Assembly (NCBI GenBank): GCA_026417275.1
Contig: JAOADO010000022.1
Span: 1-22,709 of the forward strand
Length of the DNA: 22,709 bases
Reading direction: 5' to 3'
Origin: Verrucomicrobiia bacterium
GTDB lineage: Bacteria > Verrucomicrobiota > Verrucomicrobiae > Limisphaerales > JAKPVM01
Position numbers and translations under genes: made by a program. Positions within the stretch are counted from its first letter, which is position 1. Each line of letters opens with the position of its first letter. Below the pieces are notes generated by a model. That model made no database searches. It saw only the letters and a list, made by a program, of their open reading frames with translations, and was not told the DNA's origin. Shown here in pieces: positions 17,351-22,709 of the stretch.

Positions 17351-18591
17351 TTGTGCTCAGGACCTGGTTTTGTTTGAGTTTTTTCGAGCAAAACTTCAAT
17401 GACCCTTCGTTCATCCGCGCGTGAAACAGTTATTTTAAATCCTTCGTGTTGAATTGTTGTTCCTTCTGGAGGAACTATTTCTGTTTTTGCAATCACAAAG
17501 CCGCCGATTGTGTCAACATCAAGCGTGGTTTTGAAATCTGGACAGTGTCTATGAAAGTCCTCAATTCTAACGGTGCCGCCGACTTTCCATTTTTTTTCGC
17601 CAATCAGTTCTATCATAACTCCCGGGACTTCGCCTTCGTAAGAAAATTTCCCCACAACGTCTTCTATAATGTCACCCATTGTAACTATGCCGGCTGTTCC
17701 ACCGAATTCGTCTAAAACAATTGCCAGTCCGCGTTTCTGCTTTTGAAAACTCTTGAAGAGTTTGAGTAGATTCATGGTTGAAGGAACAAAGGATGGCATT
17801 TCGATTACTTCAGATAAGTCAATCTCAGGATTCAATAGGAGTGCCTGAGTGTTCAATACTCCCACGATTGTGTCTGGAGTTTCATCATAGATTGGCAGTC
17901 TGTGATATTTGTATTTCTTTGCCGCTTCAATCATTTCTTCGACTGTTGCGTCGTCGCTTATGCACGCCATTTCCGAACGCGGACGCATGATGTCTCCGAC
18001 TGTTCGTCTATCAAGGGCGATTATATTGAGTATTATTTCTCTCTCCGATTTGCCCACAGCGCCATATTGAAACGCAAGGTCTATTAATTCTCGATACTCT
18101 TCATCTGTGAATTCCTGCTGATGCGCAATTTGCAACGATTTGGATGAATTCTTTATCAGGACTTTTAATTTGTCTGCAAGATAGTGCAATGGTGCGCTGA
18201 ACTTGAAGAATACCGTCATTGAATCGGAAATCTTTAACGCCCACTTTTCTGGCGCCCGAACGCCCACCGTTTTTGGAAAAACCTCGCAAACAATGAGTAT
18301 TAGAAACAGACTTAAGACAAGCGTTAGCGCTATTCCAAATTTTGCTGAAAATTGTGTGAACGCGATTGCCAGGATGAGGCTGTTTGCAAAGGTGTTTCCC
18401 ATCGCTATTGTCGCAAGAAGTTCTTCAGGCGAGGAGAGCAATTTTTGAATTGCGCCGCCTTTTTCTGGATTTTTCTCGACAAGTTGTTTGACCTGCCATC
18501 TTGTAAGGGAAAACAATGATGACTCTGCCACCGCAAAGAAGAAACTTGCGGCTCCGCTTACAATTATCACAATGATGTAAATAACATCCAT
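17347..18591 (-). CDS. CNNM/CorC-type transporter with CBS and CorC_HlyC domains (first gene of operon)
   Basis: The protein has 414 residues. The CNNM membrane domain (about 1-185) shows AVAESSLFSLTRWQVK, TIAMGNTFANSLI and CEVFPKTVG. The CBS pair (about 205-325) has DIMRPRSEMACI, KYHRLPIYDE and LDEFGGTAGIVTMGD. The CorC_HlyC domain (about 335-405) has KWKVGGTVRIEDF. Expected role: inner-membrane export of Mg2+ or a similar divalent cation, gated by nucleotide binding to the CBS module. It leads the three-gene operon. Before its ATG there is only a purine run (AAAAAGCGAAA) and no strong ribosome binding site. The leader upstream contains four stem-loops (18616-18720) that may be transcribed with it. 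Its GN..AN type differs from the QLGIT type of the third gene, so the three are old paralogues rather than a recent triplication. Confidence 0.92.
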   Translation of the reverse strand: MDVIYIIVIIVSGAASFFFAVAESSLFSLTRWQVKQLVEKNPEKGGAIQKLLSSPEELLATIAMGNTFANSLILAIAFTQFSAKFGIALTLVLSLFLILIVCEVFPKTVGVRAPEKWALKISDSMTVFFKFSAPLHYLADKLKVLIKNSSKSLQIAHQQEFTDEEYRELIDLAFQYGAVGKSEREIILNIIALDRRTVGDIMRPRSEMACISDDATVEEMIEAAKKYKYHRLPIYDETPDTIVGVLNTQALLLNPEIDLSEVIEMPSFVPSTMNLLKLFKSFQKQKRGLAIVLDEFGGTAGIVTMGDIIEDVVGKFSYEGEVPGVMIELIGEKKWKVGGTVRIEDFHRHCPDFKTTLDVDTIGGFVIAKTEIVPPEGTTIQHEGFKITVSRADERRVIEVLLEKTQTKPGPEHK

Positions 18592-18615
18592 TTTCGCTTT
18601 TGCATTTGTTCACAG

Positions 18616-18720
18616 GTAGAACGCGTCTCCGCGTCTACATTTGCTCAAGCGGGAAATCTACTTTCCCACAGACTCTCATGCAGGAGAGTGTTGTTTCCGT
18701 GAACGGTTTTACGGTAACAC
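18616..18720. repeat. Cluster of four consecutive stem-loops
   Basis: Stem-loop 1: GTAGA-A-CGCG (18616-18625), TCTC loop, CGCGTCTAC (18630-18638), nine pairs with one bulged A. Stem-loop 2: GGGAAA (18651-18656), TCTAC, TTTCCC (18662-18667). Stem-loop 3: ACTCTC (18672-18677), ATGCAG, GAGAGT (18684-18689). Stem-loop 4: GTGTT...CCGT (18688-18700) pairing with ACGG.AACAC (18711-18720). Stems 3 and 4 share two bases. None is followed by a T-run, so they are not ordinary terminators. They could be a dispersed palindromic (REP-like) element, or a structured leader of the leftward CNNM operon. GC-rich first stem stands out in AT-rich surroundings. Confidence 0.6.
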
Positions 18721-18817
18721 AGCCTTTTCATATTCTTGTTTCAATGCCAGTCAGGGTTTCAGTTCCATTCACTGCTTTTTATTCTAACATTTTTTTCCTT
18801 TGTATGGCTAATTTAAA

Positions 18818-18845
18818 TTGTTTTTTCAAAAATTCCTGATATAAG
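18818..18845 (+). promoter_or_regulatory. Promoter giving a probable leaderless transcript
   Basis: TTGTTT (18818-18823), a 16-base spacer and TATAAG (18840-18845), the latter preceded by TGA as an extended -10. Six bases separate the -10 box from the ATG at 18852, so the expected transcription start coincides with the A of the start codon. There is no Shine-Dalgarno. Confidence 0.55.
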
Positions 18846-18851
18846 AATATC

Positions 18852-21398
18852 ATGCGCGGCGCTAAAACAAAATCGTGTTTTAAAGTTTTTGTAGAGGTTT
18901 TTTTATTGATTGAATTCTTTGTGGTTGGAATATTCAGCAACGCGCAATCAGCCCAATCTGTTTCTGCTACCAATGAGTTTAACATTCCCAAATCCGCTAT
19001 TCTTCAAAAAGCGCTCACAAATAACCTCCAGAACGTCTCCGAAATTATTTTTTGCGTCCGCCTGCCTTACGATGACCCTCACTGGTATGCAAACATTGGT
19101 TATTACTGCGACAACGAAAACCAGAAGGCATACACCGGCAATGGCAAACCCGATATTGGCAGACTTGTGAAATTTAATTTCAAAACAGGCGAAATAAAGG
19201 ACATCATCAACGAGCCTGGCGGTTCAGTTCGCGACCCGATTGTGCATTACAATGGACAAAAAATTCTCTTTTCATGGAGACGCGCAGGCAAGGATAATTA
19301 CAACCTCTACGAAGTCAATGTGGACGGTTCTAACCTGCGCCAGATTACTCACGACGAGTTCGATGATTTTGAACCGATTTATCTGGCAAATGAAGACATT
19401 ATCTTTTTGTCCACCCGTTGCAAGCGATGGGTCAATTGCTGGATGACGCAGGTGGCAATCATGTATCGGTGCGACATCAACGGCAACAACATTCGCCCCG
19501 TTTCTTCAAACACCGAACACGACAATACACCGTGGATGATGCCAGATGGACGAATTATTTACACCCGCTGGGAATATGTGGACAGGAGTCAGGTTGAATT
19601 TCATCACCTCTGGACGATGAATCCGGACGGTACCGCGCAGAACATTTACTACGGCAATATGCATCCACACATCGTGATGATTGATGCAAAACCAGTTCCA
19701 AACACGGACTTCGTTGTGGCGTCTTTCTCGCCAGGTCACGGTGTCAATGAACACGCTGGCATCGCCACACTTGTGTCTCAAAAACGTGGTCCAGACGATA
19801 AATCTTCTGCAATTCCTCTCCACAAAGGAAGGTTAACGCGCGACCCTTATCCGATTGACCGTTATTGTTTCTTTGCCGCGCGAGACAACGAAATCGTAAT
19901 CCTCGACGGGATTGGTGGTGTTGAACCAATCCTTGTTTACACCGGGAGAGGGGGACTTCATGAACCGCGTCCAATCATGCAACGCCCTCGGGAAAGAATA
20001 ATACCTGATTTTGTTAAGCCTACCACCACAAATGGTTACTTTTTCCTTGCAAACGTTTATGATGGGCGCAATCTCACTGGTGTTAAAAAAGGGGAAGTCA
20101 AAAAACTTCTTATTCTTGAATCTTTGCCGAAGCCTGTGAATTTCAGCGGCGGAATGGACCTTGTTTCCTGGCTTGGTACGTTCACTCTGGAGCGTGTGGT
20201 GGGGACTGTTCCTGTGGAAGAAGATGGTTCTGCCTTTTTTGAAGCGCCTGCGGGACGCCAGCTGTTTTTCGTGGCTCTCGATGATAAAGACCTTTCCGTA
20301 AAAAGGATGCAGAGTTTTACAACCGTTATGCCTGGAGAAACTTTGAGTTGTGTTGGTTGCCACGAACACAGAGCCAAAACGCCGGATTACAACGGCGATG
20401 GTTATCCGCTTGCCTTTAAGAGACCGCCGTCAAAAATTCAGCCTTTTGAGGGATATCCCGACGTCCTCGATTTTAACCGCGATGTTCAGCCAATCTTGAA
20501 TAAATACTGCGTGGAATGCCACAATTACAGCCGTCGCGAGGGCAAGGTCATATTGTGTGGAGACCTTGGACCGCACTGGTCGCATAGTTATTACACTCTA
20601 TTGGCGCGTCTTGAAGTGGCGGATGGCAGAAACGGACTCGGCAATCAACCACCCCGTTCAATTGGAAGTTCAGCAAGTAGACTGCTTAATCGGCTTGCCG
20701 ATTATAAAGCAAAAGGGAAAGCGTCGGAAAAAGATTGGCGAACTGTGTGGTTATGGATTGAAAGCGGTGCTCCGTATGCGGGCAGTTATGCAGGTTTGAG
20801 AAACCAGGAAGAGCAGAACCTCTCTGGAAGGGCGGTGGGAATTGTTTTTGGCGAGGGCAAACCAATCCTCGACCGCCGTTGCAATTCGTGCCATAAAAAC
20901 GTGGACATTAGCCAAAAAACGCCTTTTGTTTTGCCATACGAGGGCGGTGAAAGGTACGAAAAACGTTCTATTGTTGGCAGACCAACAGCGGATTACGAAC
21001 GCATTGTCTTCACAAATGACCCGATATCCGTTTACAGTGCAAACATAATTCTCAATTTCTCAAATCCAGAAAAATCTCCAATTCTGCTTGCTCCATTAAA
21101 AAAAGAGGCAGGCGGATACGGCAGTTGCGGCAATGTGTTTACGGATAAGTCCGACCCGGATTATAAAGCGTTGCTTGCGGTTATCGCAAAAGCCGCAGGT
21201 GTTATCAATTCTATACCGCGCTACGGAACGGCAAATTTCAAGCCAAACAGGCAATACATCAGAGAAATGAAACGGTTTGGAATCCTTCCAAAATCATTTG
21301 ACCCGATAAAAGAAAAAGTAAATTACTTTGAACTTGACCAACTTTACTGGCGTAGCCTCTGGATTACGCCCGAAACATATATTTATGCAAGCCGTTGA
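18852..21398 (+). CDS. Secreted three-heme cytochrome c with TolB-like propeller and hydrazine-synthase-alpha-like domain
   Basis: The protein has 848 residues. An N-terminal signal sequence (hydrophobic VFLLIEFFVVGIF, ending NAQSAQ) directs it to the periplasm, as covalent heme attachment requires. Residues about 95-430 show propeller blades of the TolB/PD40 type (DPIVHYNGQKILFSWRR, NLYEVNVDGSNLRQIT, LWTMNPDGTAQN). The following part (about 435-505), with GTVPVEEDGSAFFEAPAG and VMPGETLSC, matches the middle domain I associate with hydrazine synthase alpha subunits. Three heme c sites are present: CVGCH (500-504), CVECH (553-557, within FNRDVQPILNKYC, a motif of planctomycete-type cytochromes) and CNSCH (677-681). 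Overall length is close to HzsA. No hydrazine synthase beta/gamma partners are in view, so hydrazine synthesis is not implied; such homologues occur in non-anammox planctomycetes and verrucomicrobia. Function is probably periplasmic redox chemistry or electron transfer. Confidence 0.88.
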   Translation: MRGAKTKSCFKVFVEVFLLIEFFVVGIFSNAQSAQSVSATNEFNIPKSAILQKALTNNLQNVSEIIFCVRLPYDDPHWYANIGYYCDNENQKAYTGNGKPDIGRLVKFNFKTGEIKDIINEPGGSVRDPIVHYNGQKILFSWRRAGKDNYNLYEVNVDGSNLRQITHDEFDDFEPIYLANEDIIFLSTRCKRWVNCWMTQVAIMYRCDINGNNIRPVSSNTEHDNTPWMMPDGRIIYTRWEYVDRSQVEFHHLWTMNPDGTAQNIYYGNMHPHIVMIDAKPVPNTDFVVASFSPGHGVNEHAGIATLVSQKRGPDDKSSAIPLHKGRLTRDPYPIDRYCFFAARDNEIVILDGIGGVEPILVYTGRGGLHEPRPIMQRPRERIIPDFVKPTTTNGYFFLANVYDGRNLTGVKKGEVKKLLILESLPKPVNFSGGMDLVSWLGTFTLERVVGTVPVEEDGSAFFEAPAGRQLFFVALDDKDLSVKRMQSFTTVMPGETLSCVGCHEHRAKTPDYNGDGYPLAFKRPPSKIQPFEGYPDVLDFNRDVQPILNKYCVECHNYSRREGKVILCGDLGPHWSHSYYTLLARLEVADGRNGLGNQPPRSIGSSASRLLNRLADYKAKGKASEKDWRTVWLWIESGAPYAGSYAGLRNQEEQNLSGRAVGIVFGEGKPILDRRCNSCHKNVDISQKTPFVLPYEGGERYEKRSIVGRPTADYERIVFTNDPISVYSANIILNFSNPEKSPILLAPLKKEAGGYGSCGNVFTDKSDPDYKALLAVIAKAAGVINSIPRYGTANFKPNRQYIREMKRFGILPKSFDPIKEKVNYFELDQLYWRSLWITPETYIYASR

Positions 21399-22709
21399 AA
21401 AGTTTTTTTATCCAATTTTTATTTCTCTGCTATCAGCGTTTTGCCAGCAGATTTACGCCCAGAACCAGGTTGTGTGCTGGGGGAGCATTTTCCTTCCTCC
21501 TGTGTCTGGAACTCCTTTATTTACAAAGATTTACGGAGGAGCAAATCATAATCTGGCAATACTGACTGGTGGAGACTTAATCGCCTGGGGGGACAATAGA
21601 TATTATCAGTGCAACATTCCGACCAATCTGTCCGGTGTTCTTGCATTCTCCGGTGGCGAACAGCATTCTCTTGCATTGTTGCTGGATGGACACATAACTG
21701 CCTGGGGGACAAATAGTTATGGACAATTAAGTGTCCCACAAAATCTGACAAATGCAATTGCCATTGCCTCTGGTGCGTTTCACTGTCTGGCTTTGACGAG
21801 CAACGGGATTGTGGTTGCATGGGGCGCGAACTATTCCAGGCAGACAAATGTTCCATCCGCAGTCTCTAACGCAATTTCAATTGCCGCAGGCGGTGAACAC
21901 TCTCTTGCATTATTGAACAACGGCAGGGTTGTTGCCTGGGGGAACAATACCTGGGGTCAGACAAACGTTCCGACACTTCTGACAAATGTGATTGCAATTT
22001 CTGCTGGCGAAAACCATTGTATTGCAATAACTTCCAGCGGCGAACTTGTTGCCTGGGGTGCAAACTACGCTGGTCAGTGTTCATATCCGCCAATTCCATC
22101 GCGCGCGGTTGCGGTTGCCGCTGGTTCAGCGCATAGCGTTGCATTGTTAGAAAACGGAACTGTGATTGCCTGGGGAGATAATTCATACGGGCAATGTTCG
22201 GTTCCGCAAGGTCTGACCGATGTTGTGGCAATTTCCTGCGGGAAATTCCATTCGGTTGCATTAAAATCCAGTGGCGAACTCGTAGCCTGGGGACGAAACA
22301 ATTACGGTCAAACATTGATTCCTGGAGGTCTGACAAACATTGTTTCCATAAAATCTGGTGCCAGACATACAATCGCATTAACATCTTCAGGCTCAATAAT
22401 TTGTTGGGGAGATAACACATATGGACAATCCGCTCCGCTGCCGTCTGGTGCATCCAATGTAATCAGCATTGGCGCTGGTTCTTACCATAGTTTTGCAATT
22501 AGAAGCGATGGAACGGTTGTGGGTTGGGGAGCAAACAGCGGCGGGCAACTTTCTTTGCCTTCGAACTTGCCGCCAATCCGCGAAATTGCGGGCGGCGTAT
22601 CTCACAGCGTTGCACTTGCCTTTGATGGACGCGTAATTGCATGGGGACAAACAAATTACAATCAAAGTCCGGCGCCGGGGGGGATGTCCGATGTGACTCG
22701 AATTGCTTC
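21385..22709 (+). CDS. Secreted RCC1-like repeat protein (3' end beyond window)
   Basis: Starting at ATG 21385, 441 codons stay open to the right edge. The start overlaps the end of the cytochrome gene by 14 bases in another frame and gives a signal peptide (MQAVEKFFYPIFISLLSAF, then CQQIYAQ). No Shine-Dalgarno precedes it, so translation is probably coupled to the upstream gene. The rest consists of RCC1-like repeats with the core VVAWGxNxxGQxxVPxxLTN, then AIAAGxxHSLAL. Ten tryptophan-glycine cores are visible, 39 residues apart except one spacing of 40. Canonical eukaryotic RCC1 repeats are about 51-68 residues, so this is the compact form frequent in verrucomicrobial exported proteins. 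It should fold as a beta-propeller-like or superhelical binding surface. The partner is unknown; the overlap suggests a role next to the cytochrome. Further domains may follow outside the window. Confidence 0.85.
   Translation, partial: MQAVEKFFYPIFISLLSAFCQQIYAQNQVVCWGSIFLPPVSGTPLFTKIYGGANHNLAILTGGDLIAWGDNRYYQCNIPTNLSGVLAFSGGEQHSLALLLDGHITAWGTNSYGQLSVPQNLTNAIAIASGAFHCLALTSNGIVVAWGANYSRQTNVPSAVSNAISIAAGGEHSLALLNNGRVVAWGNNTWGQTNVPTLLTNVIAISAGENHCIAITSSGELVAWGANYAGQCSYPPIPSRAVAVAAGSAHSVALLENGTVIAWGDNSYGQCSVPQGLTDVVAISCGKFHSVALKSSGELVAWGRNNYGQTLIPGGLTNIVSIKSGARHTIALTSSGSIICWGDNTYGQSAPLPSGASNVISIGAGSYHSFAIRSDGTVVGWGANSGGQLSLPSNLPPIREIAGGVSHSVALAFDGRVIAWGQTNYNQSPAPGGMSDVTRIA
21583..22709 (+). repeat. 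Ten in-frame 117-base coding repeats
   Basis: The codon before the core Trp-Gly begins at 21583, 21700, 21817, 21934, 22051, 22168, 22285, 22402, 22522 and 22639. The step is exactly 117 bases everywhere but once (120, between 22402 and 22522). Copies are diverged at DNA level while the protein pattern is kept, so this is an old coding tandem array and not a satellite or CRISPR. Confidence 0.85.

Larger units (their letters stand above)
18592..18851. other. Divergent intergenic region between CNNM operon and cytochrome gene
   Basis: 260 bases. The left part holds the four-hairpin cluster (18616-18720). The middle (18721-18817) is AT-rich without recognisable signals, and the right end contains the promoter of the rightward gene. 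For the leftward operon I found only weak promoter candidates, such as TTGAAA followed 17 bases later by CATACA on the minus strand. No tRNA or small coding sequence was seen. Confidence 0.5.

Noticed and set aside
14844..18591. Hemolysin genes
   Set aside because: The family was historically labelled hemolysin C, but CNNM plus CBS plus CorC domains indicate cation transport and no toxin feature is seen.
18852..21398. Anammox hydrazine synthase
   Set aside because: No beta/gamma subunits or other anammox genes are visible, there is an additional heme site, and this domain also occurs in non-anammox bacteria. Only domain similarity is claimed.
21583..22709. CRISPR array or DNA satellite suggested by the 117-base period
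   Set aside because: The repeats are coding, stay in frame, are diverged at DNA level and match RCC1-like protein repeats.

Overview
The window looks like a chromosomal stretch of a Verrucomicrobiota bacterium, most likely of the Pedosphaera/Limisphaera kind (subdivision 3). This is inferred from protein style, not from a marker gene. The signs are very long secreted proteins built from lamin-tail, Ig-like, Calx-beta and carbohydrate-binding-like modules, a C-terminal ending of the FFRLR type, RCC1-like repeats of exactly 39 residues, a hydrazine-synthase-alpha-like multiheme cytochrome without anammox genes, and PQQ-type propellers. Base composition is moderate to AT-leaning, and Shine-Dalgarno sequences are mostly weak or absent.

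Layout. 1-3682 (minus) is one continuous reading frame open at the left edge: the first 1227 residues of a secreted lamin-tail-domain protein. 3683-3942 is a divergent intergenic region. 3943-8565 (plus) holds a trypsin-like lipoprotein protease with a PDZ domain, a secreted HEFGH zinc peptidase and a secreted PQQ-type beta-propeller. 8781-14861 (plus) encodes a 2026-residue secreted M36 (fungalysin-type) metallopeptidase with a long tail of adhesive modules. It ends 18 bases inside the end of a minus-strand operon. 14844-18591 (minus) is a tight three-gene operon of CNNM/CorC-type membrane proteins with CBS domains. 18592-18851 is a divergent region with four consecutive stem-loops and a promoter abutting the next start codon. 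18852-21398 (plus) encodes a three-heme cytochrome with a TolB-like propeller and a hydrazine-synthase-alpha-like middle domain. Overlapping it by 14 bases, 21385 to the right edge (plus) encodes a secreted protein with ten 39-residue RCC1-like repeats.

How the genes fit together. Apart from the CNNM operon, which probably concerns divalent-cation export, all full-length or partial products carry export signals. They form a secreted set: three proteases of different classes (serine, HEFGH zinc, M36 zinc), two propeller-type proteins plus an RCC1-like repeat protein, and large modular adhesive proteins. This fits a bacterium living on polymers or attached to particles. The overlapping cytochrome/RCC1 pair is the most suggestive candidate for an undescribed functional unit. 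No tRNA, rRNA, CRISPR array, transposase or phage gene was seen. No intergenic stretch exceeds about 260 bases.
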